From Canicola haemoglobinophilus (GTDB taxonomy: Bacteria; Pseudomonadota; Gammaproteobacteria; Enterobacterales; Pasteurellaceae), in NCBI RefSeq assembly GCF_002015075.1, contig NZ_MUXZ01000005.1, forward strand, positions 22,485-86,484: 64,000 nt of DNA, in the 5' to 3' direction. Made by a program: the position numbers and the translations under genes. Under the pieces are notes generated by a model, which worked only from the letters and a program-made list of their open reading frames with translations, did no database searches and was not told where the DNA came from. Positions within the stretch are counted from its first letter, which is position 1; every line of letters begins with the position of its first letter. Positions 52,529 to 62,116 of this stretch are shown here, piece after piece.

Positions 52529-52628
52529 GCCGTAAAATGCTGATTAATCATATTGATATGATTTTTTCTTAAATGATAAATAAAAAAGAGCGGTCTTTTT
52601 TTCAGCATTTTTCAAAAATCCATAAAAA

Positions 52629-52661
52629 ATCTGCACTTAAATTTCTTCTTTAAGTGCAGAT
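52629..52661. terminator. bidirectional terminator between potD and the autotransporter pseudogene
   Basis: Near-perfect 12- to 13-bp arms (ATCTGCACTTAAA and its complement TTTAAGTGCAGAT) with a seven-base loop and T-rich flanks on both sides. Confidence 0.75.
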
Positions 52662-52703
52662 TAATTTTATTAAATGTACAAGATATTAGATATGTTGCTC
52701 AGT

Positions 52704-55462
52704 TTAGAACTGATAGCTAATCCCAGCTTGAACAGCATATTCTCTGTATTTATCAGTACCAAAACGTCCTAGCACTTGTCCCCATAAATACGCATTTTTA
52801 GCTAATCCTAAACGTTCAAAACCAACTTTAACTTCTTTCAGATGACGATTACCTTCTAATTTGAATTTCTCATCTTCTAAATTAATCGCGGTGTCCTTCA
52901 TGTTGTAAATCCAATTTAATTCAACAAAAGGTTTAAATTGATAAGCTGTTTCCAAATTCAAACGTACACCTAAGCGAGAAGTTAAATAATGACGATTTTC
53001 AGCTTTTAATCCATCAAATCCTGCTACATCAAAATTAGGAATATAAGTATAAATTAGCTGCCATTGTGGTTTAATCGCTAATTGCTGGCTACCTACAGGA
53101 ATATTGTATTGATAGCCTAATTCAGCAGAGGCTTGTAAAGCCTTCATATCATATTTATTGATGCCTTCCTCAGTAAATAATTTGTTGCTAAATTTGTTAT
53201 AACTCAACCAACCATCTAAATACCAATTGTCTTTCACATAGCTTGAATATAAGCCTAAGCCATAGCCTTTTAATTTACTACGGTTCTTTTCACTCTCACC
53301 AATAAACTGTGTTTTGGTGTTATCTGTACCGTAATTAACATAAGCACCATAGCTTAGCTGTCCATTTTTAAAAGCAAAACTGCCAATATCATAACCAATT
53401 TGTAAGTGGCTTAATGTGGAGTTACTTGTAATAGTTGAGTCAGAGCTACCGATTTGACTTTCTTTTCTTTGATGCCCTAAACGTACCCATACCCCTTGGT
53501 CATTTTTAGCAGCACCTGTTCGGTCATAATAAGTATGCGCAAAGAGTTGCTGACTGTTAGAAAGTGCGCTCACAATATTGCCAACGCCACCACCAATGAA
53601 TCGTTGCTCTAACACCCATTTGATTTTGCCATTTTCATTGACCGTAGAAAGTAAATATCTATAAGGTCCAAATGAACTTTTTTCTAAGCTAAAGGCATTT
53701 TTATTCGATCCTTCTGCTTTTGCTTCAACTAAAGTCGCTTTCTCTCTAGTGCGTACTTTTAAGCCCACAGGGCCATTTGCCAATTCGATTTTAGTATTAC
53801 CTGTAGCAGTTTCGGAAATTATCACTTTATCATTGGTAATCGGGGATTTCTCTACGTTAACACGCATTTTAATTGCACCATTACCGCTATAATTACCATT
53901 GATAGTTAAATTTTTCTTCGTATCATCTTCAGGCGAGTTTGGCTCTGATACAAAATGAATATTGCCTTCATTCGTAAAATTACCATTTAATGCATAATCT
54001 GTTTCAACTAAAATTAATGCATCTTTACCATTAGTGATAGTCCCTGAAGTGATGTTACCGACTTGACCATTTTTATTTAAATGGATACGACCATCTTCAA
54101 AAGTCACTGTTTTGCCAAATTTAAAATCTTTATCCGATAAAGTCCAATCTGCATTGCGAGCAACGAGCAACAAGATGACCAAATCCTACAAATTTACTAT
54201 TTTCAATATTCGTAGAACCTTGAACAATAAGGGTGTCATCTGCCCCTTTTGTAGATACACTTCCATTAATTTTAGTCTCTTTATCGACAAAGACTTTAGT
54301 AATTGGTGCTTTTATGTCTTCTCTCTCAAACCACCTTGCATAAGGCACATCGAAATCAGATGAATATCCTCCCCGACGATCAATTAGTACGATGCCACTT
54401 TCTCCACTGCGTAAATCAACCTCAAATTCACCATATCTAGACATGATTTCCTTATGTTTTTCTTTAGCTAACTCATGTAGTCTGTCCGCTGCTTTATCTT
54501 CAGGGATACCTAAAAGCCTTGCTATAACTGCATTGCTATTAATATTTCGCAAATCAACAGTTTTAGCAGATTCTTTATCCGAGGTTTTCTCTAATATATC
54601 TTGCAGAACTTTTCGCATCAAATATGAAGGAACAATAGTATGGTTCTCTATACTATCTTTTTCACTGTAATTCATATATTCTGTCATATCAGAAATTTTC
54701 AGATAGTCAAGCATACCTTTATTAACAACTTTTCCAGATGCTACTCGCAATGATAACTCATTAATTCTTGCTCCCTCATTGTTATCAACATCCATATTAA
54801 ATGAATAAAAGGTTGATGATTCTATTGTGCCATTGTTTATTAATTTCGAGCTTTCTTGTATGTTAGGTACGACATTATCAACACTTGATTGTTCTTCTTC
54901 ATCAAATCTCATCATATTGATGTTACCTTGGTTTTCAATTTCAATAAATTTGGCTGGTATAGTCTTGTCATGATTGACAAGAATATCTATCCTTCCTAAA
55001 GGACCATTTTTAATTTTCTATCAAAAGACTTAAAAGCTTCCATTGCATTATCACTGAAATATGAATATCCTGTTTCAAAAGTACCATGATTTTCTAATTC
55101 AAATTTAGCTGTTTTTTCTGGAAGATCGATTGAAGATATTCGAGCACTTTCCTCATTTCTTACATATATTTCTGTATAACCAAAGTTATCTCTTGGTTTT
55201 CTAGGATGATAGTTCAAATAAGGATTAATAGCACCAATATTCCCCTTATTAGTTAAATAAAGATTTTTTCCATTGCTAGTTTCTTCAAAGGGTATATCAC
55301 TAGCTCCCCCGCATTTATAACTGTTACAACATTATTCCCACCATTTTGAGCTGCATTGATTTTATCTGAGATAGATGTGCCAATTTCAGCATAGAGATGA
55401 GATGAAAAAGCAGTACTAATAGCACCTGCAAGAAAGGTAAGTTTAAAAACTTTGTTTTTCAT
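52704..55462 (-). pseudogene. autotransporter adhesin, broken by three frame lesions
   Basis: The first frame starts with signal peptide MKNKVFKLTFLAGAISTAFS and the last ends in a 12-strand autotransporter barrel closing with AVQAGISYQF. Four open frames cover the gene (55253-55462, 54996-55217, 54130-54915, 52704-54182). Three changes join them: one G added to the G5 at 55306-55310, one A added to the A5 at 55007-55011 (both minus strand), and one copy removed from the doubled 7-mer at 54158-54171. The corrected length is 2754 bases, an exact 918 codons. The passenger resembles pertactin-like beta-helix proteins. No uptake signal core lies inside. Confidence 0.85.
54158..54171 (-). repeat. 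7-bp tandem duplication that shifts the autotransporter frame
   Basis: GAGCAAC is present twice in direct succession on the plus strand (GTTGCTC twice on the coding strand). With one copy the coding strand reads GHLVARNADWTLSD in frame across the junction; with two copies the frame ends 13 codons later. A slipped-strand event could restore it. Confidence 0.85.
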
Positions 55463-55603
55463 GTGATTTCCTTATTTTTGTTAATAAATAATGTAATTTT
55501 GCTCTATTATGCAACATTGAACAGGTATCTTTACATGACTTTAATTAACAAATTCCATGTTATAAGTATATTTACCAAGTCTAATACCTAGTTATATGAA
55601 GGC

Positions 55604-57544
55604 TTAGCCAGCCAAATTCCTTTTCTCTTCCAACTCCTCCCAACGTAAAAAAGCCGCCTCTAACTCTTGCTCTAAATCAGCTAATTCTTGCAATTTTGTG
55701 GAAGTATATTCATGAGGTTGCTGAAAGAAATTCACATCGCCAATTTCCCCTTGAAGTGCGGTAATTTTTTCTTCTAATTCTTCTAGCATCTGTGGTAATT
55801 GTTCTAATTCACGTTGCTCTTTATAAGATAACTTAACTTGGCGATTTTTATATTCAGCTTTGGAAACTGTCGAATTTACTACCGCACTTTTATCTTCTTC
55901 TTTTACTTTTTTCTGCTTAGCCTGTTCTTCTGCTTTAACAGCAAAGTAATTCGCTTGTTGCTGTTTTGCATCAAAGAAACCGCCGACATATTTATTTAAA
56001 ACACCTTTGCCTTCAAACATGTAACATTCTGTTGCTGTATTATCAATAAACTGACGATCATGGCTGACAATTAAAAGCGTACCTTGATAATCCGCCAATA
56101 ATTCTTCTAATAACTCCAAAGTTTCCACATCTAAATCATTGGTGGGTTCATCAAGAATGAGCAAATTGTTGGGTTTAAGTAATAATTTGGCTAATAACAA
56201 GCGATTACGCTCACCACCCGAAAGGGCTTTTACTGGTGTCATTGCTCGTTTAGGTGGAAATAGGAAATCTTGTAAATAGCCAAGGACATGGCGCTTAATT
56301 CCATTTACCTCAATATCCTGCTTCCCATCAGCTACGTTGTCCATCACCGTTTTTTCTGGGTCAAGATCGGCTCGGTATTGATCAAAATAAGCAATGTCTA
56401 ACTTTGTGCCACAACGTACTGTTCCAGCAGTGGGCTTAATTTTCCCCAATAACAACTTAATAAAAGTGGTTTTACCGCAACCATTTGCTCCCACTAAAGC
56501 AATCTTATCGCCACGTAAAATCGTCGTGCTAAAATCTTTTAATAAGGTCTTCCCTGCCACTTCATAACTGACATTTTCCAATTCAAATACAATTTTTCCT
56601 GAACGGCTTGAATTATCGAGCTGTAATTTAGCGGTTCCCAATACCTCTCTGCGTTGACGACGCTCCTCACGCAAAGCTTTTAATGCTCTTACTCGCCCCT
56701 CATTTCTAGTTCGGCGCGCTTTAATGCCTTGTCTAATCCAAACTTCTTCTTGCGCTAACTTTTTATCAAAGAGTTCATTTTGTAATGCTTCAACACGCAA
56801 ATTCTCTTCTTTAGTAGTTAAATAAAGATCGTAATCTCCCGGATAAGAAACTAACTTGCCACGATCTAAATCCACTATGCGTGTTGCCATTTTGCGAATA
56901 AAAGAGCGGTCATGAGAAATAAAAATAATGCTACCGCTAAAGGTAAGTAAAAACTCCTCAAGCCATTCGATTGCATCTACATCCAAATGGTTTGTTGGCT
57001 CATCAAGTAATAAAACATCAGGATTACAAACTAAAGCTCGAGCAAGAGCTGCTTTGCGCAACCAGCCACCAGACAACTCAACCAATAAAGTGTCTGGATT
57101 AAGATCTAATTTCGCTAGAGTTTCTTTGATTTTTGTTTCAAATTGCCACCCACCAGCATGTTCTAATTGAGCTTGAATATGTGCTAATTGATTAAGTAAA
57201 GTTTCGCTATATTCTTTTTCTAACAACAAAGAAATACGATGATAATCTTTTAATAAATCAGCTAAATGTCCAATGCCTTCCGCAACGTAATCAAAAACAT
57301 TACCTTCCGCATGTCTTGGTGGGTCTTGCTCTAATCGAGAAACCACTAAATCTCGTTCAAATTGTAAACGACCATCGTCCATAATGACTTCTTGCGCCAA
57401 AATTTTCATTAAGGTAGATTTACCTGCCCCATTGCGCCCCACCAAGCAAACTCGTTCGCCTGCTTCAATATGTAATTCTGCATGATCCAATAAAGGATGA
57501 TCACTAAAAGAAAGATAACCATTGGTTAAACTAATTAATGCCAC
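55604..57544 (-). CDS. uup: ABC-F family ATPase Uup
   Basis: A cytoplasmic two-domain ATPase of the ABC-F group that binds ribosomes or branched DNA. Walker A motifs: GRNGAGKSTLMK and GANGCGKTTFIK; signatures LSGGWLRKAALARAL and LSGGERNRLLLAKLL; Walker B LLLDEPTNHLDVDAIEWLE and LILDEPTNDLDVETLELLE. A C-terminal coiled coil (from about residue 570) is typical of Uup. The length, 646 residues, is normal. Uptake signal cores lie at 55754 and 55881. Confidence 0.93.
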   Translation of the reverse strand: MALISLTNGYLSFSDHPLLDHAELHIEAGERVCLVGRNGAGKSTLMKILAQEVIMDDGRLQFERDLVVSRLEQDPPRHAEGNVFDYVAEGIGHLADLLKDYHRISLLLEKEYSETLLNQLAHIQAQLEHAGGWQFETKIKETLAKLDLNPDTLLVELSGGWLRKAALARALVCNPDVLLLDEPTNHLDVDAIEWLEEFLLTFSGSIIFISHDRSFIRKMATRIVDLDRGKLVSYPGDYDLYLTTKEENLRVEALQNELFDKKLAQEEVWIRQGIKARRTRNEGRVRALKALREERRQRREVLGTAKLQLDNSSRSGKIVFELENVSYEVAGKTLLKDFSTTILRGDKIALVGANGCGKTTFIKLLLGKIKPTAGTVRCGTKLDIAYFDQYRADLDPEKTVMDNVADGKQDIEVNGIKRHVLGYLQDFLFPPKRAMTPVKALSGGERNRLLLAKLLLKPNNLLILDEPTNDLDVETLELLEELLADYQGTLLIVSHDRQFIDNTATECYMFEGKGVLNKYVGGFFDAKQQQANYFAVKAEEQAKQKKVKEEDKSAVVNSTVSKAEYKNRQVKLSYKEQRELEQLPQMLEELEEKITALQGEIGDVNFFQQPHEYTSTKLQELADLEQELEAAFLRWEELEEKRNLAG

Positions 57545-57576
57545 GATAATTCCTTAATATTTTCGTTAAATATGTA

Positions 57577-59136
57577 TTATTCTGCTTTTTCATTGCGATA
57601 TAAATCTTTGCTATATATCACTCCAGTATCATTATTTTTTTCAATGCCTAAAATATTCTTTTGCCAAATAGGCATTAGCGGCTGAAAAATAGGTAAAACA
57701 ACTTTATCTTGTTGCAAGATTTTTATCACTTCAACATACAAGCTATTACGTTCTTTTTCATCAATAGATTGCAATGCTTTTTCCAATAATTGATCTACCT
57801 GAGGATTTTGGTAGCCCATTTTATTATCCAGGCTTATAGAATGAAAATTGAGTAAAAAACTGGACGGTTCTTTATAATCCGCGCACCAACCAGAACGAAT
57901 AATGTCAAAGTCGCCCATCACTCGTTTTTTCAATAACTCCTCTTTTGAAACAGGATTTGCCCTGACACGAATTAAATCAGATTGTCCCCAATTTTGTATA
58001 AGTTTTTTGGCAATTTTTTCTTGGACATCACTTTGATCATAAGTCAGCGTAAATTTCAGCGGTGCCTTTTCTGTAATTCGGCTTTCGGCTAATAATTTTT
58101 CCACAATTGTTGGCTCACAAACATCTTCTTGTTCTAATTGCAATGAGTGAGGTAAAAAAGAATGGCTTGGCTGTATTTGTTCAGGAAAAAGATTTTGCGG
58201 AATTGTAGCCATGGAAATTAACGCTTTTCGCACCGCACTTTTCTTCAAATGAGGATGGGAAAAATTAAATTCATAGAAATAAACACATAATTTAGGTAAA
58301 TAAGTCAAATTTTCGGCTCTTGATTTGGTATTCAGAACCAAATCTAAAGGTTCTTCGGTTTGAGTTTGGCGAATGTCTTTATACATAACCTGATCAAAAT
58401 AAACCTTTTCCCATTCACGATAATAAGGATTTTTTTCTAACAAAATTTGTTTTTCTTGACGCTCAGTCACTTTATAAGCACCATTCATAATGAGCTCATT
58501 GCCTGATGCTAGATTCTTAGGCAATAAAATGGCATGTGCCAACATAGCTGGTAATTGCGGCGTTGGTTTATCCAGTTGAATATGTAATAGACGTTCATTC
58601 AAGGCAAAAATAGCCAATTTATCTACAGGGAGCGTTTTATTTAATACAGACTCAGCGTTACTAATATTCATAAAACGAAGATAAATCTTTGCGGGATTAT
58701 CAGACAAAGCTAAATTCTGCCAACTTTGTACAAAGTCTTGCGCTGTCACATTCGCACCATTAGACCATTTTGCATCTTCACGCAAAACAAACGTCCAATT
58801 TTTGTTATCTTCCGTCTGCCAGCTCTCCGCAACCGCAGGAATAACGTTACCTTGTGTATCATAGCTTGTTAATCCCTCAAAAATATCACGCAAAAACTCG
58901 GCTTGCCCCTCATTGACCAACAAGATTGGATCTTGTACAAAATTGGTATAAACGCCTCGATTTAATTGCTGCTTAGCGATTTCTTGTGACTGAACTTGCT
59001 CTGATTGCTCTCGAGTATTTTCTATTTTCAATTTATCTTGTTGTTCATTACAAGCAAATAGCAAAAAAATACTAAAAAGCACCGCACTTTTTAGCAATGA
59101 GAAATAAGAAAAACGAAAGGAAAGACTAAATGGCAT
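57577..59136 (-). CDS. OppA-like extracellular solute-binding lipoprotein (family 5)
   Basis: A peptide-type binding protein with a lipobox, LLFACNEQQ, at about residue 29, so it is membrane-anchored. Family-5 features: EGLTSYDTQGNVIPAVAESWQ, DAKWSNGANVTAQDFVQSWQ, and WCADYKEPSSFLLNFHS near residue 415. The length is 519 residues. It resembles H. influenzae HI0213. No permease or ATPase genes adjoin it, so it probably feeds the Opp transporter encoded elsewhere. The ligand is unknown; some relatives bind heme, glutathione or peptides. Confidence 0.85.
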   Translation of the reverse strand: MPFSLSFRFSYFSLLKSAVLFSIFLLFACNEQQDKLKIENTREQSEQVQSQEIAKQQLNRGVYTNFVQDPILLVNEGQAEFLRDIFEGLTSYDTQGNVIPAVAESWQTEDNKNWTFVLREDAKWSNGANVTAQDFVQSWQNLALSDNPAKIYLRFMNISNAESVLNKTLPVDKLAIFALNERLLHIQLDKPTPQLPAMLAHAILLPKNLASGNELIMNGAYKVTERQEKQILLEKNPYYREWEKVYFDQVMYKDIRQTQTEEPLDLVLNTKSRAENLTYLPKLCVYFYEFNFSHPHLKKSAVRKALISMATIPQNLFPEQIQPSHSFLPHSLQLEQEDVCEPTIVEKLLAESRITEKAPLKFTLTYDQSDVQEKIAKKLIQNWGQSDLIRVRANPVSKEELLKKRVMGDFDIIRSGWCADYKEPSSFLLNFHSISLDNKMGYQNPQVDQLLEKALQSIDEKERNSLYVEVIKILQQDKVVLPIFQPLMPIWQKNILGIEKNNDTGVIYSKDLYRNEKAE

Positions 59137-59258
59137 TTGGGTAAGAGTGTTAATTTATTTTGCCACATTATACAGAATTTCTACCATGGCCAATAGGTAA
59201 ATCATTAGTATAAAGATGAGATTATGACTCAAATTTGCTATCTAATTAGACTTACAAT

Positions 59259-59297
59259 AAAAAAGGTCAACCCCCTTTAAAATCAGTAGTTTTGACC
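59259..59297 (-). terminator. terminator belonging to ssrA, left outside the prophage
   Basis: On the minus strand GGTCAA (59292-59297) pairs with TTGACC (59265-59270), followed by T6. It lies 29 bases beyond the CCA end of the tmRNA fragment, where an ssrA terminator would stand before phage insertion. Confidence 0.55.
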
Positions 59298-59325
59298 CTT
59301 TATGATACTTCATGAATATTGTTTT

Positions 59326-59351
59326 TGGTGGAGCTGGGGGGAGTTGATCTT
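59326..59351 (-). other. 3' end of tmRNA (ssrA), prophage attachment site
   Basis: On the minus strand the last bases read AACTCCCCCCAGCTCCACCA. This is the T-arm end, acceptor strand and CCA of tmRNA: CAGCTCC pairs with the GGGGCTG with which tmRNA begins. Only the 3' end is present; upstream on the minus strand the sequence is phage-like. That is the expected structure of the att site at the end of a prophage far from the intact ssrA copy. Confidence 0.75.
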
Positions 59352-59545
59352 AATAATTTAATTATTAATTTTCAATTAGTTAATAAAAAATCAAACAAAA
59401 ATCCCACATAATAACCCACAAAAAAAATATTTCAGCTCCCTGAATATCATCTGAATTCACCTTAACTACTTCACACTTTTATTTTTACCACAAAAATGTT
59501 ACAGGGCTAACCGCCCTTCAATTCAATCTAAAGAGCGGTTGGTTT

Positions 59546-59743
59546 TTAGTCTAAACCATATCCAGTTGGATAAGGAGAAAAGTAATCTTTATTTTCTTTT
59601 GGTTTAGGTCTAGGCACCTCCATTACTGTTTGTGCAGCTTGTGGGGTTTCTGTTTTAGGCGGTGTCGCAAAAACTCCCACTTTCATGGCATGAGTAGCTC
59701 TAAGTTGTTCCCCATAATCCCCATTTTTTACTTTCCCCCATAT
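59546..59743 (-). CDS. possible -1 frame extension of the adjoining phage protein
   Basis: An open frame follows the A8 tract at 59743-59750 (minus strand). Slipping back one base there gives IWGKVKNGDYGEQLRATHA and on to the proline-rich end DYFSPYPTGYGLD, 65 codons with the upstream part totalling 210 codons including stop. Alternatively, an ATG at 59686 gives a separate 46-residue protein, but it has no ribosome site. Proline/lysine-rich composition suggests real coding. Whether it is frameshifting, a homopolymer length error or an independent gene cannot be decided here. Confidence 0.45.
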   Translation of the reverse strand: MWGKVKNGDYGEQLRATHAMKVGVFATPPKTETPQAAQTVMEVPRPKPKENKDYFSPYPTGYGLD

Positions 59744-60174
59744 TTTTTTTCGTTATTCGCTATGCGTGTTCGCTGATCAATTAATCCTTGTCTTTGTTGC
59801 GTAAGTGCTATTTTCTGTTCCTTAGATAAGTTGCCATTAGCTAATTTTTCATCGAGTTCAGCAATACCTTGATTTAAGCCTTCTATTGCACCAAAAGCAT
59901 CTTTAAATATATCCATCTCTTTCATCTTAGAATTGTTATTGGCTGCATTGGCAACAGCTTGGGAAATTGCTGTTTTTTTGCGTAATAAATCCACATCATA
60001 TTGATGTTTTTTATCCATTTTCGTTAGCTCAAATTCCCAATCTAATGCTTTTTGATCTGCGTAAAATTGGTACTTGCGATCTTCCGCTTCTTTTTTCCAG
60101 CCTTCATCAGCCACTTTGATCATACCGCCACCTAAGCCATTAGCGATTGATGCTAAAATTCCTCCAAATCCCAT
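59728..60174 (-). CDS. phage virion-type protein, N-terminal Gly-rich segment and coiled coil
   Basis: A 148-residue protein. The N-terminus MGFGGILASIANGLGGG could be a membrane-active or amphipathic segment; a long charged helix follows (KYQFYADQKALDWEFELTKM and on to LTQQRQGLIDQ). It is not recognised at family level. Its ATG overlaps the preceding stop (TAATG). The final codons run through eight A residues, a potential -1 slippery site leading into the extension downstream. It shares the GIL motif found in the neighbouring phage proteins. Confidence 0.65.
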   Translation of the reverse strand: MGFGGILASIANGLGGGMIKVADEGWKKEAEDRKYQFYADQKALDWEFELTKMDKKHQYDVDLLRKKTAISQAVANAANNNSKMKEMDIFKDAFGAIEGLNQGIAELDEKLANGNLSKEQKIALTQQRQGLIDQRTRIANNEKKYGGK

Positions 60175-60710
60175 TACATACCTCCCATTTGTGCTTGTTC
60201 AGGTGCGGTTGGATTTCCGCCTTTTTGTGTTTGGCGTTGTTGTTCAGCCTGGGATATTTTGTTGATCATATCAACATATTGCTGTTCTTCTTCAGGTGAT
60301 AACATGCCCTCACTTGACTGACCAAACTGATCTAAAGCTTTAAATAAAACATCAATCAATACATCATCAAATTGATCTTCTGGTACGCCCATTTGTTGTA
60401 GCAATTGCATTGCAATATCTTTCGCTACCTGTAACATCACTTGTGGCGGTATAGACTTGCCATTTTGTTGTGCCGCTTGAAAATTGGCGATCATGGCGGT
60501 TGCAATCAGATCTGCCGTTCCTTCTACTGGACCTTTTTCTTGAATACGTTGCTCTGCCGTTTCTGAAATCGCTTGCATAGCATTTTGCATTAAGAATTGA
60601 TACATTTGAGCCATATTACCGCCCTGTTCTGCTTGTGGCTGGGCTGAGGTTGGTTGTTGCATTTGTGGTTGTGAATTAGCTTGTTGTGCCATGCTGTTTA
60701 AAATACCCAT
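60174..60710 (-). CDS. phage Gln-rich protein starting MGILNSM
   Basis: A 178-residue protein with a Gln/Pro/Ala-rich N-terminal third and an acidic helical C-terminal part (GVPEDQFDDVLIDVLFKALD, MLSPEEEQQYVDMI). The start at 60710 is set by AGGAG eight bases upstream; the longer open frame begins inside the neighbouring gene. The family is not recognised; small Gln-rich proteins of this size occur among scaffold and ejection proteins of short-tailed phages. Its first residues MGILNSM recur in neighbouring proteins. Confidence 0.65.
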   Translation of the reverse strand: MGILNSMAQQANSQPQMQQPTSAQPQAEQGGNMAQMYQFLMQNAMQAISETAEQRIQEKGPVEGTADLIATAMIANFQAAQQNGKSIPPQVMLQVAKDIAMQLLQQMGVPEDQFDDVLIDVLFKALDQFGQSSEGMLSPEEEQQYVDMINKISQAEQQRQTQKGGNPTAPEQAQMGGM

Positions 60711-60724
60711 GTGAGTTCTCCTGT

Positions 60725-62116
60725 TTATTTGATGATAACGTTGTTCCAAAGATTAGTTAATGCGGGAATTGCGTAGTAAGGTAAGGTTGGCTGTTGCGGT
60801 TCTTTTGCTGGTTTTAGACGTTTAGACATGCTGTTGAGAATGCCTTTATCTTCTCTTCCAGAACCATCTAATTTTCGTCTTTCAGCATCTTCTGCTACTG
60901 CCTTGGCTATTTTTTCTTCTTTTTCTTTAAGGTAATTACCATACTCAGGTATATTCTGATGACGACTAAAATATTCTTTTAGATTTAAATCATCCCTCAA
61001 AACATTTATTCCAGCATCAATCCCTGTAGCTATAAAAGGGCTTTGTGAGCCAACAGCTGCGGCAGTCACAGCTGCATTATGAGCAAAATTACCTAATGAA
61101 CTACGACGCTCATCTAAATTCCGTCGAAGATCTTCATATCCGTGCCTGAATGATGCCTTATCCAAAGCAGATACATCAGCAGAAGGATTATTTCCTAAGT
61201 GAGATAACTTTTCTGTAGCAGAAGAAATACCGGCTTGAACTCCTGCTCCCGCAAGCATTCCGCCTAAAATCCCTGTGCTTCCACCGCCAACTGCATTAAA
61301 AACCGCCATGGATATTTTATTAGCCATAGGGCTTGCCACAGCATTTGAAAACCCATTAAGAAGAGTTTCTTTTCCAAGATTATTAGCTCTAGTAAGTTCT
61401 CCTTTTATAAAACCTGTTCTATAGTCATCTACAGAAAAATTTCCAATTCTTTTGCTATCTACTTTTTCGTCAATATTATCCAAATAGGAAGTTACATGAC
61501 GATCTTGTTCGTTTTTACCTCTATCAGCGAAAGAATGTCCTGTACCTAGAAAAGATTTATTAACATCAACATCAATAGTTGTTCTGGTATTTTTATCCCA
61601 ACCTGCAACAGCTCTATTTGAGTAACTATCTTTCTTAAAGCCTTCTAATTCAGACGGTTCTGTAAATCCATATTTATTTTGAAACTCTCGAGCAGCTTGA
61701 GAATGATGATCATTAAATACTCTTGGATCGGGTCTGTTTTTACTTGTATATGATGCTAACAAGTTACCATCAACATTTTCTCCAGTAAGAGTTGTAGCCT
61801 TGGGATTTGATTGTGTCGGAGCGCCAGATAAACTTCGATGATTTTGTATTGCTCCTCTGATAGTCTGTTTTGTATTAAACCTAGAACCAAAAGAGGCATA
61901 ATTATCTCCATAACTACCGCCTCCACTTTTACCACCAAAGGAACTATATCCATCACTTCCCTTAGACCATCTTGAGTCATTTTTTCCACGATAAGAACCA
62001 TTATGAATAGCCATAGCTAAGTTATTAAGGCTATTTGTATCCTTTTCACCAGATGAGTCATATCCATTCGAAGATGATGAAGATGTCCAATCATTACCAT
62101 CAAACTCCCACGCCAT
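60725..62116 (-). CDS. large phage protein with Ser/Gly-rich N-terminus, putative ejection protein
   Basis: A 463-residue protein. The first 100 residues are rich in Ser, Gly, Asn and Asp (WTSSSSSNGYDSSGEKD). The middle has a small-residue hydrophobic stretch (GGGSTGILGGMLAGAGVQAGIS, about 265-290) and a second (HNAAVTAAAVGSQSPF), like membrane-penetrating internal virion proteins. The C-terminus carries KGILNSMSKRLK. The ATG follows a GGAGGGGGGAG ribosome site and overlaps the upstream gene by 17 bases. Family not recognised. Confidence 0.65.
   Translation of the reverse strand: MAWEFDGNDWTSSSSSNGYDSSGEKDTNSLNNLAMAIHNGSYRGKNDSRWSKGSDGYSSFGGKSGGGSYGDNYASFGSRFNTKQTIRGAIQNHRSLSGAPTQSNPKATTLTGENVDGNLLASYTSKNRPDPRVFNDHHSQAAREFQNKYGFTEPSELEGFKKDSYSNRAVAGWDKNTRTTIDVDVNKSFLGTGHSFADRGKNEQDRHVTSYLDNIDEKVDSKRIGNFSVDDYRTGFIKGELTRANNLGKETLLNGFSNAVASPMANKISMAVFNAVGGGSTGILGGMLAGAGVQAGISSATEKLSHLGNNPSADVSALDKASFRHGYEDLRRNLDERRSSLGNFAHNAAVTAAAVGSQSPFIATGIDAGINVLRDDLNLKEYFSRHQNIPEYGNYLKEKEEKIAKAVAEDAERRKLDGSGREDKGILNSMSKRLKPAKEPQQPTLPYYAIPALTNLWNNVIIK

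Noticed and set aside
60074..60265. 63-codon plus-strand frame in the prophage
   Set aside because: It is antisense to two overlapping phage genes with proper ribosome sites.
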